Source of the DNA: Anaerocolumna sp.
GTDB lineage: Bacteria; Bacillota; Clostridia; Lachnospirales; Lachnospiraceae
Direction: 5' to 3'
DNA length: 64,000 bases
Assembly (NCBI GenBank): GCA_029256725.1
Contig: JAQSXJ010000001.1
Span: 1-64,000 of the forward strand
A program made the translations under genes and the position numbers. Of the stretch, positions 53,282 through 63,320 are shown in pieces. How positions within the stretch are numbered: position 1 is the first letter of the stretch; the number at the start of each line of letters is the position of its first letter. The notes below the pieces were generated by a model that was not told the origin of the DNA, did no database searches, and worked only from the letters and a program-made list of their open reading frames with translations.

Positions 53282-54501
53282 TTGTATTCACTCTTTGGTA
53301 AAATACCAAATTTATTATAAATTACTTCATTATACAATGCAGCAGCGAATAAATCTTCCTCAAGCATTTTTTGTGCAGACTCTTTAAGCTTAGCAGCAGC
53401 TCCGCCTACCTTTGTGATAAGTGGAAGATTACTGTTCTTATCCATGGCCCGCAGAAGTGGAGAGGAACTCTTTTTGAGGCCTAGAATTCTGGCATATTGA
53501 GCATAACCTTCTGATTTATACAGTTTCATAGAATCTTTGGTTATATTCAGCAATATATGCAGCAGGGATCGGTTAATTCTAGTCAGTGTCCATTGCCTGG
53601 ATTTCATCTCCTTTGCAGCTTCCAGAAAGGTCAGACCAGGTTTTGCCATACCGGCGATACGATTAGCCAGATCAGGTGTTACATCCAAATATTTTGCTAA
53701 GGAATGTTTGCTTTCTGTCATTAATTTGTATTGGAGCAGAAGGGAAAAGTCGTCTTCTGTTATGGGCCAGGTTTTTTCATAAGAGTCTTTCAGAAAAGGG
53801 TAGGCCTCTGAAGGAACATGATGCATTAGTGCAGAAAGCCCAATTCCTTCTTTTAAGGCTTTTCTGATAGCTGTAGCACTACTGATTATGGAATCATTGC
53901 CTTCGTTTAGAGCTTCCTTGTGATAATCAGCAGAAACCCGTTTAAAAGTATAAGGAATTATAGAACTTTGCAAGGTGTGGATCGCCTTAATGTATTCCAT
54001 TCCCAATATATTATTTGGTGAAGTTAGGAGGGAGGTATCAGCGTCAGGCATAAATGGCACAAGTGCTTCCATTCTGGCCTGAGGAAAAGTCTTACCTTCT
54101 TTTAGGGTTTCGTTAAGCTTTGTTTTGAACAAGGGAGGTTCTGTCTCAAGAAGCTTGGAAGCTTCCTCCAAAAGACTGATACTTCCGCACTCACTGCCAA
54201 AACATAAGGAATCTACAACTCCTATTCCATTTAGAAGGGATACCGCCCCCATAGAAAAATATTCAGCACTGCTGCTGGCAAAACATACTGGTATTTCCAG
54301 TACCAGATCCGCTCCGCAAGCCAGAGACATTTGTGTCCGGGTATATTTATCCAAAAAAGCCGGTGCACCTCTTTGTACATAGTTTCCGCTCATGACCACA
54401 ACACAGTAATCGGCACCGGTTGCTTTTAGGGCTTCTTTTATATGATAATAATGTCCATTATGGAAGGGATTATATTCGGTAATTAAACCAACAACTTTCA
54501 T
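53257..54501 (-). CDS. tmcAL: tRNA(Met) cytidine acetate ligase TmcAL (YlbM)
   Basis: A 414-residue nucleotidyltransferase-fold enzyme that forms N4-acetylcytidine at the elongator tRNA-Met wobble position from acetate and ATP. The N-terminus has VVGLITEYNPFHNGHYYHI (HxGH), MSGNYVQRGAPA and SLACGADLVLEIP, all typical of TmcAL. SD AGAGG before the ATG. Its 3' end overlaps the bidirectional terminator. Acetate as a substrate fits the nearby pta-ackA metabolism. Confidence 0.95.
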   Translation of the reverse strand: MKVVGLITEYNPFHNGHYYHIKEALKATGADYCVVVMSGNYVQRGAPAFLDKYTRTQMSLACGADLVLEIPVCFASSSAEYFSMGAVSLLNGIGVVDSLCFGSECGSISLLEEASKLLETEPPLFKTKLNETLKEGKTFPQARMEALVPFMPDADTSLLTSPNNILGMEYIKAIHTLQSSIIPYTFKRVSADYHKEALNEGNDSIISSATAIRKALKEGIGLSALMHHVPSEAYPFLKDSYEKTWPITEDDFSLLLQYKLMTESKHSLAKYLDVTPDLANRIAGMAKPGLTFLEAAKEMKSRQWTLTRINRSLLHILLNITKDSMKLYKSEGYAQYARILGLKKSSSPLLRAMDKNSNLPLITKVGGAAAKLKESAQKMLEEDLFAAALYNEVIYNKFGILPKSEYKQGIILQD

Positions 54502-54691
54502 GTAAACCTCTTATTTTCAAATTTTTATATAACTACTATAGTGTAAAAAAGACTTTATGTAAAGAGATATAAGCGGTGCTTCTTTTACAGGAATATGATT
54601 AACCAAAATTTAACAAAATCTTTAAAAAATGATGCGTAATGATGAAGGAATTGGTATAATGAAGAGGGAATACAGTAAACTGGGGGGTAAT

Positions 54692-55429
54692 ATGATTAAA
54701 ATTGCGTTATGTGATGATCAAACAGACGAGCTTGCGATGCTTGACAATGTCATTAAGCAATACGGTAATGAGAGAGATCTAATGCTTAAAACTTTTTTAT
54801 TTCGAAGGGGAGAAGAGCTTTTGACTTCCTGGGAAGAATTTGACATCGTTTTTCTGGATATTTATATGGGTGGAATTGATGGGATGGAGACTGCAAAGAG
54901 TATTCGTAAAAAAGACAAGCAGGTCGAAATCATCTTTATTACCAGTCATATTGGTCTTACGAAAGAAGCTTTATCCGTTCATGCGTTTGAGTATCTGGAC
55001 AAACCTGTCAGTAAGGAAATGATTTATAAGCAGATGAATGAGGTGCTTGAGAAATTAACACAAAACAAGACAAGCTACGCCCGAAAAAAAGAGATGGTGG
55101 AAATTAATACTGGTAAGAGTACCATGCGCTTTGCGGTGGAGGATATCTTTTATTTTGAAAGAAATGATCGTAAGATAAAGGTTGTTACCTCAAAAGGTAA
55201 TTATATAGTCAATGAAACCATATCCTCTTTAGAGGAGAAATTTCGCAAATATGATTTTGTGATGCCTCATCAGAGTTTTGTGGTTAACATTAATCACATG
55301 CAGGATTATTTCAAGGATGAAATAATTATGACAAATTTCGATGTTATACCCGTTGCTCAGAAAAGATCCTCTGATTTTAAACGGGTTATGAGGGATTTCC
55401 TTCAAAAACAAATGGAAAGGAACCTATAA
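54692..55429 (+). CDS. LytTR-family response regulator (AgrA-like)
   Basis: A 245-residue regulator. The receiver domain has acidic pocket Asp8/Asp9 (ALCDDQ), phospho-acceptor Asp56 (FLDIYMGGIDGM) and Lys104 (YLDKPV). The LytTR DNA-binding domain (~135-240) includes EDIFYFERNDRKIKVVTSKGNYIV and FVMPHQSFVVNINHM. GGGGGG lies 6 bases before the ATG at 54692. It is the first gene of an agr-type locus; it is expected to bind the paired direct repeats before agrB and agrD. Confidence 0.93.
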   Translation: MIKIALCDDQTDELAMLDNVIKQYGNERDLMLKTFLFRRGEELLTSWEEFDIVFLDIYMGGIDGMETAKSIRKKDKQVEIIFITSHIGLTKEALSVHAFEYLDKPVSKEMIYKQMNEVLEKLTQNKTSYARKKEMVEINTGKSTMRFAVEDIFYFERNDRKIKVVTSKGNYIVNETISSLEEKFRKYDFVMPHQSFVVNINHMQDYFKDEIIMTNFDVIPVAQKRSSDFKRVMRDFLQKQMERNL

Positions 55430-55452
55430 TAGGTAATCGGATAGAGATTAGT

Positions 55453-56772
55453 ATGAATGAGGTAATTTTTATAGTGGGGTTATTTTTATCCAGTTTTGTT
55501 TCAGTACATATCATAATGGACTTTATGGGAACACTGTTTGAGAAGAACCGGGAAAGATGGGTTTATTTCCTGATTGAAGCGTTGTTCGTTCTCTTACTGG
55601 CAGGAGTGAATGCCGTGAGCAATGCATGGCTTAATCTAATAACCGTGTTTGGGATAACCGTTATATTAGCGGTCAGAATGTACAAGGGAAAAGTGATGCA
55701 CACCCTTTTATTTACTGTGATACTGATAATTGGTATGAGTGCTTGTGAGTCCATAGGTATTCTTATTCTTCACAGTATTTATAATATGTCAGACATTGTG
55801 ATTGAATCAGCCAGACTTAAGAAATTTTATGATATGACCATTAGCCAGTTGATTGTAATCTTTATCAGCCATATGGTTTTATTGCGATATGCAAAGAAGA
55901 AGGATATCAGTCATCTTAGTGGACGTCAGTATCTGTTTACGTTTGTGTATGCTTTTTTCAGCGTGCTGAATATCTACAGTCTTTCCATACTTATGAAAGA
56001 TATTAAGAGTCAGTCAGCTTTCATTTGTGTAATGATTACTTGTGTAGGTATAGTGGTAATTAATATTTATTTTCTTAACATCCTGGAATATGAATCGGAA
56101 AATAATCGTCTGATTTATGAGAATAAACTCTTTGGGCAGCAGTCAAAGATGCAGTATCAGTATTATGATGCGCTGGAACTGCAATATAGAGAGTCTTTAA
56201 GTATCATTCATGATGTGAAAAGACATATCCGTTCAATCGAAGAACTATATACGCATCAGGAAACAGGAGCAGCCAGAGAATATGCTATAACGATAAATAA
56301 CCGCCTGGATGCTTTTCGCCTCAATGAATATACTACGAACCGCATGTTGAACATCATTCTTAATGATAAGATAAAGCTTGCGGAAAATAACAAAATAGAG
56401 TTCCAATGTAAAATAGATGAGATTGATTTGAGTTTTATTGATAATATGGATCTTACGACCATATTTGCAAATCTCCTTGATAATGCCATTGAAGCCTGTG
56501 CAAGGTTAAACAGTGGAAGAATCATTAATTTAAAAGTTGGATCATTTAATAATCTGGTAGCAATAACCATAAAGAATCCTATGATAGAGAATCCGGATAA
56601 TAATTCACATATCAGTATTATAGAGCATTACAGAAGGGCTGAGCATGCGGGGATAGGAATTCCAAATGTTGTTAAAGTAGTAGAGAAGTATAAGGGGGAT
56701 TTTAATATTCAGAAAGAAGAAGGAATGTATTCCTGCAGCATAGTATTATCAAAGAAGGGAAAGCGAGTATAG
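55453..56772 (+). CDS. AgrC-like sensor histidine kinase
   Basis: A 439-residue membrane kinase. Six hydrophobic segments lie in residues ~1-215. The His-box is His253 (IIHDVKRHIRS), and the GHKL ATPase part has the N-box NLLDNAIEAC (Asn344) and GIGIPNVVKVVEKY. This is the HPK10 class that senses autoinducing peptides. It is 23 bases after the response-regulator gene and so in one operon. Confidence 0.93.
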   Translation: MNEVIFIVGLFLSSFVSVHIIMDFMGTLFEKNRERWVYFLIEALFVLLLAGVNAVSNAWLNLITVFGITVILAVRMYKGKVMHTLLFTVILIIGMSACESIGILILHSIYNMSDIVIESARLKKFYDMTISQLIVIFISHMVLLRYAKKKDISHLSGRQYLFTFVYAFFSVLNIYSLSILMKDIKSQSAFICVMITCVGIVVINIYFLNILEYESENNRLIYENKLFGQQSKMQYQYYDALELQYRESLSIIHDVKRHIRSIEELYTHQETGAAREYAITINNRLDAFRLNEYTTNRMLNIILNDKIKLAENNKIEFQCKIDEIDLSFIDNMDLTTIFANLLDNAIEACARLNSGRIINLKVGSFNNLVAITIKNPMIENPDNNSHISIIEHYRRAEHAGIGIPNVVKVVEKYKGDFNIQKEEGMYSCSIVLSKKGKRV

Positions 56773-56783
56773 CATAAAAGCAC

Positions 56784-56850
56784 GTAGAATAGACAAAAAA
56801 CATGTCGATTAGACACAGGTACTTGATTTTACATACTGTCAATTTATAAT
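56784..56850 (+). promoter_or_regulatory. LytTR-type paired site and promoter of agrB
   Basis: Direct repeats GTAGAATAGACA (56784-56795) and GTCGATTAGACA (56804-56815) are 20 bp apart. They are followed, after 7 bases, by TTGATT (56823-56828), a 16-base spacer and TATAAT (56845-56850). The layout is nearly identical to that at 57518-57585. Confidence 0.85.
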
Positions 56851-56896
56851 GAAAGAAAAAACGTAAAACAGGTCTTTATGAATCGGGGGGATTCTG

Positions 56897-57505
56897 GTGT
56901 TAGATAAGGCAACTGTCAGCCTGGTTGACCGGCTGATTAAGAAAGGTATCATAAAAGAGCAGGAGTCAGAACTATACCTTTTTGGTATAGAAACTGCTAT
57001 GCTTAAAGTACTGCATTTACTTACTTACATACTTATGGGAGTTCTCATTGGTGAGCTTACCGGGCTTCTCTTATTTCTTGCTGTCTTTATTCCTTTGAGG
57101 GAGTATTCAGGTGGCTATCATGCCGCTACGAAGCTTAAATGTTATATTGTTTCCTGTTTGACTGTTTTATCTATGCTTCTGCTTATAAAGTTATGTAACG
57201 AGAATTTCTATTTAACCAGTGTATATTTAGCTTCTTTTTCCAGTGGGATCCTGCTCTTTTTAATTCCAGTAGAAACAGCTTTAAGACCTATCGATGATTC
57301 GGAAAAAATATATTATAAGAGCAAAGCTGGTTTTATTATTGTCTTACTTTTGACTATAACACTTTTTTTATACATGACAAATCAGACAGCCTTTAGTTTT
57401 GTTATTGCTTTAAGTTTGTTCTTTGAAATGATAGCTGCTTTTACCGGAAAATTAATATTTATAATGGGAAGAAGGTCATCCAAACAGAATAATAACATCA
57501 ATTGA
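56897..57505 (+). CDS. agrB: AgrB-type autoinducer-processing protease
   Basis: A 202-residue membrane Cys protease that cuts and cyclises the AgrD precursor. The catalytic pair is in place: His75 (REYSGGYHA) and Cys82 (KLKCYI), as in Agr systems. There are four to six hydrophobic spans. GTG start at 56897 with GGGGGG 6 bases before. agrD lies 127 bases downstream behind its own copy of the regulatory site. Confidence 0.95.
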   Translation: MLDKATVSLVDRLIKKGIIKEQESELYLFGIETAMLKVLHLLTYILMGVLIGELTGLLLFLAVFIPLREYSGGYHAATKLKCYIVSCLTVLSMLLLIKLCNENFYLTSVYLASFSSGILLFLIPVETALRPIDDSEKIYYKSKAGFIIVLLLTITLFLYMTNQTAFSFVIALSLFFEMIAAFTGKLIFIMGRRSSKQNNNIN

Positions 57506-57517
57506 TACTGAAAAAAT

Positions 57518-57585
57518 GTAGAATAGACATAAAACATGTAGAATAGACAAGGTATATTGTATTAATATGAAATATTTACTATAAT
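57518..57585 (+). promoter_or_regulatory. LytTR-type paired site and promoter of agrD
   Basis: GTAGAATAGACA occurs twice, at 57518-57529 and 57538-57549 (20-bp period). After 7 bases come TTGTAT (57557-57562), a 17-base spacer and TATAAT (57580-57585). The second site of the pair before agrB has the same arrangement. Confidence 0.87.
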
Positions 57586-57632
57586 AAATTTGTAATCATG
57601 AATCGCTTTTAAGATTAATAAGGAGGTTTACC

Positions 57633-57779
57633 ATGAAGATCCAGGTTGAGAAGAAAGTGTTAAACGCAGTTTCAAAAATAGCTATTGGTAATGCCAAAAA
57701 GTCAGCTAATTCTGCTTGCGTATTTTTCGGCTACCAGGCTAAACTTCCAGAATCAGTAAAAGAGCTAAGAAGATTCTAA
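57633..57779 (+). CDS. agrD: AgrD-type cyclic (thio)lactone autoinducer precursor
   Basis: A 48-residue peptide: an amphipathic basic N-terminus (MKIQVEKKVLNAVSKIAIGN), the core NSACVFFGYQAKLPES, and a charged tail ending KELRRF. This is the clostridial cyclic-lactone autoinducer pattern: Cys29 for the ring, then YQ-K-P-E and a C-terminal leader cut off by AgrB. The ring is probably C29 to G33 or Y34. GGAGG precedes the ATG, and a terminator follows. It is too short for ordinary ORF calls. Confidence 0.93.
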   Translation: MKIQVEKKVLNAVSKIAIGNAKKSANSACVFFGYQAKLPESVKELRRF

Positions 57780-57817
57780 TTGCTGCAAATTTCACTCCTA
57801 CAATTTAATTTTGCAAC

Positions 57818-57858
57818 AAAGATACTGTTAGTCCATTAGGCCTAGCAGTATCTTTTTT
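57818..57858 (+). terminator. Terminator of agrD
   Basis: AAAGATACTGTTAG pairs with CTAGCAGTATCTTTT (G-U allowed), followed by TTTT. Confidence 0.92.
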
Positions 57859-57980
57859 GTATGGAAATATTTTATGTGCCCTTGCCAGTCTGCTGTGACT
57901 GTGTTACTATTACCTAAGCAAATGTAGTAATATAGTATATTATATCGTGATGTGTCGTAAAAGGGAAAAGGGATAACTGC

Positions 57981-59237
57981 ATGGATGCTATTGGTAATAA
58001 AGAGATGATAAATATATTGCGTAAGACTCTGAATCTCATGGACAACAGACTGATGAATCATGGAGAAAGAGTCGGATATATCTTCTACAAAATGTTATCC
58101 TGCGAAGATAAGTACAGCGAGGATGAACTGAGGATATATACACTTGTAGGGCTGCTTCACGACATCGGAGCTTTTCGTGAAGATGATATCAAGGATATGA
58201 TTCAATTAGAGGCTAATAAGAATTTTGAACATTCTATTTATGGTTATTTGTTCTTAAAGTATCTGTCTCCCTTAAGTGAATTTGCTGAAATAGTGCTCTA
58301 CCATCATACGGATTACATTAATATCAAACATAATCTGACACCGTTTAAAGAGCTTGGAAATTATCTGAAACTGGCAGACAGAGTGGATGTTATACTATCA
58401 TATTATGATGAGAGAGATATTATCAGGCTTCTTAACGAAAAGTCAGAAATAAAATATTCAAAAAAGGCTATACAATTATTTATCAAAGCAAATAGTACAT
58501 ATAATGTTATAGAACATACAAAGGACAGATCCTATACAGGTGAATTGAATGAGCTTTTAGAAGGCATGAAAATGACGGCAGAGGAAAAGGACAAGTATCT
58601 CAATATGCTTGCTTATTCCATTGATTTTCGTAGTGAGCATACAGTAATGCATACGATAACTACTGTGAGTCTTGCTGATGAAATAGGCAGACTAATGGGA
58701 TTATCAAAAGACGATCAAATCAATCTGCATTATGGTGCTCTTCTTCACGATATAGGTAAAATCTCTACTCCACTTAATATCTTAGAGTCTCCCGGAAGGC
58801 TGACATCAGAAGAAATGGCAGTTATGAGAAGACATGTTAAAGATACCTATGAAATACTAAACGGTTATATTAAGGATGATATTGTTGAGATAGCAGCAAG
58901 GCATCATGAAAAATTGGATGGCTCAGGCTATTTCAGAAAGCTTAAAGGGGATCAACTGACTCTTCCTCAGCGGATTCTTGGAGTTGCAGATATTGTAAGC
59001 GCTCTTTACGGTGTAAGAAGCTATAAGAAAGCCTATGACAAAGCAACTATAATACGGATAATCATGACAGAGGCAGAGGCTGGTAAAGTATGCCGTGATA
59101 CAGTAAATTGTCTTGTGTCTAATTATGATGAAATAATAGAAAATGTAAAACAAAACTCTAGGAATTCTTTAGAGATGTATAATGAGCTTAAAATTAACTT
59201 TAATGGTTATTATAATACCTTTGAAAACTGGGAATAA
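57981..59237 (+). CDS. Tandem HD-domain protein, HD-GYP-like phosphodiesterase
   Basis: A 418-residue cytoplasmic protein with two HD modules. The N-terminal one has His60-Asp61 (LLHDIGAF). The C-terminal one has His256-Asp257 (LLHDIGK) and HHEKLDGSGYF (308-318), where the usual GYP Pro is Phe. The remaining metal ligands, including the ADIVSALYG segment, are kept. HD-GYP proteins degrade c-di-GMP or related cyclic dinucleotides; the Pro change does not remove a ligand, but substrate is uncertain. It has no sensory or receiver domain. Start ATG at 57981; SD AAAGGGA. Confidence 0.85.
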   Translation: MDAIGNKEMINILRKTLNLMDNRLMNHGERVGYIFYKMLSCEDKYSEDELRIYTLVGLLHDIGAFREDDIKDMIQLEANKNFEHSIYGYLFLKYLSPLSEFAEIVLYHHTDYINIKHNLTPFKELGNYLKLADRVDVILSYYDERDIIRLLNEKSEIKYSKKAIQLFIKANSTYNVIEHTKDRSYTGELNELLEGMKMTAEEKDKYLNMLAYSIDFRSEHTVMHTITTVSLADEIGRLMGLSKDDQINLHYGALLHDIGKISTPLNILESPGRLTSEEMAVMRRHVKDTYEILNGYIKDDIVEIAARHHEKLDGSGYFRKLKGDQLTLPQRILGVADIVSALYGVRSYKKAYDKATIIRIIMTEAEAGKVCRDTVNCLVSNYDEIIENVKQNSRNSLEMYNELKINFNGYYNTFENWE

Positions 59238-59305
59238 TTTGATGCATACTATATATACAACAAAACTACTTCAAAATAAACGATAAAAATGATTGAATTT
59301 GTTAC

Positions 59306-60446
<1,141 letters not shown>

Positions 60447-60594
60447 GAATCGGATATATATTGGTTGAATTAAGTTTTTTATACTTGTACAAGCATAAAA
60501 AGTACCATATGTTCAAGCATTTTAATACTTAGACAGGAAAAAGTAAATTCAACTTATATAACATAGGAAACTACCAGAAAGAAGGAGAACAAGT

Positions 60595-61785
60595 ATGAAA
60601 ATATTAGTTGTAAACTGCGGAAGCTCATCTCTTAAATATCAGTTGATTGACTCTGTAACAGAAAAGGCACTGGCAGTAGGTATTTGTGAAAGAATCGGAA
60701 TCGATGGAAGACTGGTTCACACACCCGCTGGCGGAGAAAAGATAAAAATGGACGCTGACATGAAGGATCATGAAGCAGCGATTAAATATGTACTGGATGC
60801 ATTGACAAACAGTGAATATGGTGTAATCAAGTCTCTTGATGAAATCGGAGCAGTTGGACATCGTGTAGTTCATGGTGGTGAGAAATTTGCTTCCTCTACT
60901 GTTATTACAGAAGAAGTAATTGCTGGAATAGAAGAATGCAACGACTTAGCACCTCTTCACAACCCTGCAAATCTTATCGGAATCCGTGCATGCCAGAACT
61001 TAATACCAGGCGTTCCTATGGTAGCGGTATTTGATACTGCATTCCACCAGACAATGCCTCAGAAGGCGTATCTGTATGGTCTTCCTTATGAATACTATTC
61101 AAACTACAAGATCAGAAGATACGGTTTCCACGGAACCAGCCACAGTTTTGTAGCAAAAAGAGCAGTTCAGTTATTAGGACTTGATCCTAATAATTCAAAA
61201 GTAATTGTTTGCCACCTTGGTAACGGTTCCAGTGTAACTGCTGTATTAAACGGTAAATCCGTAGATACCAGCATGGGACTTACTCCTCTTGAAGGTCTTA
61301 TCATGGGTACAAGAAGCGGAAGCATTGATCCCGCAATTATTGAGTACCTGATGAATAAAGAAAACATGACACTTGAGCAGGTAATGGAAGTATTAAATAA
61401 GAAGTCCGGTGTACTTGGACTTTCAGGTATCTCCAGCGATTTCAGAGATTTAGAAGATGCTACAGCTTTAGGCAATGAAAAAGCTATCCTTGCAGTAGAT
61501 GTTTTCAATTATCATGTAGCTAAAACTATTGGTTCTTATGTAGCTGCTATGAATGGTGTTGATGCAATCGTATTTACTGCCGGACTTGGTGAGAATGACA
61601 AGGCAGTAAGAAAAGGAACAGTCAGCTATCTTGGATATTTAGGAGTTACCTTAAACGAAGAGAACAACAATACAAGAGGAAAAGAAATCGAACTTTCTAC
61701 TCCTGATTCTAAAGTTAAGGTTTATATCATCCCTACCAATGAAGAACTTGCAATTGCAAGAGAGACTGTAGAGCTTTTAGCATAA
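60595..61785 (+). CDS. ackA: Acetate kinase
   Basis: A 396-residue ASKHA kinase that makes ATP and acetate from acetyl phosphate. MKILVVNCGSSSLKYQLID at the start, HRVVHGGEKF, RRYGFHGTSH, HLGNGSS and GLGEND are intact. SD AGAAGGAG. It lies 148 bases after pta in the same direction. Confidence 0.98.
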   Translation: MKILVVNCGSSSLKYQLIDSVTEKALAVGICERIGIDGRLVHTPAGGEKIKMDADMKDHEAAIKYVLDALTNSEYGVIKSLDEIGAVGHRVVHGGEKFASSTVITEEVIAGIEECNDLAPLHNPANLIGIRACQNLIPGVPMVAVFDTAFHQTMPQKAYLYGLPYEYYSNYKIRRYGFHGTSHSFVAKRAVQLLGLDPNNSKVIVCHLGNGSSVTAVLNGKSVDTSMGLTPLEGLIMGTRSGSIDPAIIEYLMNKENMTLEQVMEVLNKKSGVLGLSGISSDFRDLEDATALGNEKAILAVDVFNYHVAKTIGSYVAAMNGVDAIVFTAGLGENDKAVRKGTVSYLGYLGVTLNEENNNTRGKEIELSTPDSKVKVYIIPTNEELAIARETVELLA

Positions 61786-61843
61786 ACATAACCCGAAACG
61801 ACATAATATTCCATAAATATATTCGGAAATATCAAAATATCCG

Positions 61844-61872
61844 TTGACAAAAGTTATATCATTGATTATAAT
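61844..61872 (+). promoter_or_regulatory. Consensus promoter of yceD-rpmF
   Basis: TTGACA (61844-61849), 17 bases, TATAAT (61867-61872). Confidence 0.93.
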
Positions 61873-61908
61873 GGTAACAGTGCGAATTTTCGAAGATAGG
61901 AGATTGCT

Positions 61909-62436
61909 ATGTTAATTAATTTGTCTGAGATTATGTCTGTCAAAGGCAATATCGTTTCTATACAAGCTCCCATCGAAACAGAGGAATTCTGTGTAGAAGG
62001 TATAAACTATCCTTTTTCTAAAAAGGAACCGGTGGACTTAACAATAACCCATTTAGGAGACCGAAAAGTTAAGCTGGAAGGCAGCATAAAGATTTCTCTT
62101 TTAATTCCGTGCAGTAGATGCCTTAAAGACGTTGAAACATCATTTGATCTGACATTCTCCAAGGAATTGGATTTTATGAAGGATTCAGAGGAGCGTATTA
62201 AGGAATTGGACGAAACAAATTATATTAGTGGATATGATCTGGATGTAGATATACTGGTCTATGACGAAATTCTAATAGACTTTCCCATGAAGGTTCTGTG
62301 TGACGAGAATTGTAAAGGCTTTTGCAAGGTATGCGGTTCCGATCTAAATAAAGGGACTTGTACTTGTGAGAAACAGGATTTGGATCCCAGAATGTCAGTA
62401 ATCCGCGATATATTCAATAATTTTAAGGAGGTGTAA
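61909..62436 (+). CDS. DUF177 (YceD) protein linked to 23S rRNA biogenesis
   Basis: A 175-residue protein of the DUF177/YceD family, which in bacteria and plastids is needed for 23S rRNA accumulation. The pattern CSRC near the middle and CDENCKGFCKVCGSDLNKGTC at the end supplies Cys pairs for zinc. SD AGGAG before the ATG. rpmF begins two bases after its stop, the typical yceD-rpmF pair. Confidence 0.92.
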   Translation: MLINLSEIMSVKGNIVSIQAPIETEEFCVEGINYPFSKKEPVDLTITHLGDRKVKLEGSIKISLLIPCSRCLKDVETSFDLTFSKELDFMKDSEERIKELDETNYISGYDLDVDILVYDEILIDFPMKVLCDENCKGFCKVCGSDLNKGTCTCEKQDLDPRMSVIRDIFNNFKEV

Positions 62437-62438
62437 TC

Positions 62439-62624
62439 ATGGGAGCTATTTGTCCGAAGAATAAATCTTCCAAAGCAAGAAGAGACAGCCGTAGAGCAAA
62501 CTGGAAAATGTCTGCACCTAATTTAGTTAAGTGTAGCAAGTGCGGCGAATTAATGATGCCTCACAGAGTATGCAAAGCTTGTGGATCTTATAACAAGAAA
62601 GAAATCATTTCTGTAGAACAGTAG
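62439..62624 (+). CDS. rpmF: Ribosomal protein L32
   Basis: A 61-residue L32: PKNKSSKARRDSRRANWK and the zinc-binding C+ pattern CSKCGELMMPHRVCKACG. SD GGAGG lies within the end of yceD. Followed by a strong terminator. Confidence 0.97.
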   Translation: MGAICPKNKSSKARRDSRRANWKMSAPNLVKCSKCGELMMPHRVCKACGSYNKKEIISVEQ

Positions 62625-62633
62625 TGTAAAATC

Positions 62634-62667
62634 AAGGCCTCCGGTATTTCCGGGAGCCTTTTTTTGC
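62634..62667 (+). terminator. Terminator of yceD-rpmF
   Basis: AAGGCCTCCGG pairs with CCGGGAGCCTT around TATTT, followed by TTTTT. Confidence 0.95.
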
Positions 62668-62786
62668 ATTTACACCAATTTTACGCCAATGCTGACTGTC
62701 AGAGTTTACTGTAAAGCCATTGCTGCTTCCTGGTAATTAAGGTATACTAATATTGGACTATAAAAAAGAACAAGCGAGAAAATAGA

Positions 62787-62921
62787 TTGACACAGAAAGT
62801 AATTGGGGGTTTTCTGATATTGATATCTGTAATGGGAATACTGGGTAATCGTGGAAATTTAACACACCCAGCACAAGCAGATTTCAAACATATATGGGAG
62901 GAAGGTTATAATCAAATTTAA
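62787..62921 (+). CDS. Possible 44-residue exported peptide
   Basis: A TTG-started frame whose residues ~6-31 look like a signal peptide (VIGGFLILISVMGILG, cut after AQA), followed by a short acidic tail. There is no good SD, and the TTGACA at its start could also be read as a -35. Possibly the remnant of a longer secreted protein. Weak case. Confidence 0.28.
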   Translation: MTQKVIGGFLILISVMGILGNRGNLTHPAQADFKHIWEEGYNQI

Positions 62922-63039
62922 ATAGAACTAAATTTTTATCATTGAATTAAACTTCCACATCCATATATAATTATGAATGAGCTTATGATGATCTAGCTAT
63001 ACTATTGTTTGTAATATAAAAATAGCAGGAGGTCATAAA

Positions 63040-63189
63040 ATGGCAGACAATAAAATGAAAAATACTAAAAATAATAAAAAAGAAGACGGAAATTTTCATT
63101 CCAAACACATTAAACACGATCCGCAGGCAGAAAGTGCTCGTGCAGTGTTTGGGCTTCAAGGAGACAATTATCAAAATAATAAGAAATAA
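63040..63189 (+). CDS. Small hydrophilic protein, possibly spore-associated
   Basis: A 49-residue frame with a strong GGAGG 8 bases before the ATG. It starts MADNKMKNTKNNKKEDGNF, continues HSKHIKHDPQAESARAVFG and ends in Asn/Lys. It is rich in Asn, Lys and His, with no hydrophobic core. Composition resembles minor or gamma-type small spore proteins, but no family signature is recognised. A second Asn/Ser-rich small gene lies nearby on the other strand. Confidence 0.65.
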   Translation: MADNKMKNTKNNKKEDGNFHSKHIKHDPQAESARAVFGLQGDNYQNNKK

Positions 63190-63320
63190 TATGGTATGCT
63201 TTGTCTTCTACGAAGTGGAAGGCCAGCTCAAGCAGTTTGTAAACATGCTCTATAAATTAAGTACGAAGTGCCGTTACAGTAATAAATTACGCTATTAAGT
63301 TGATTCAGAACAAAAAAATA

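Noticed and set aside
62786-62791. Promoter -35 (TTGACA) for the 63040 gene
   Set aside because: No acceptable -10 lies at 16-18 bases; the next TATA-like sequence is at wrong spacing.
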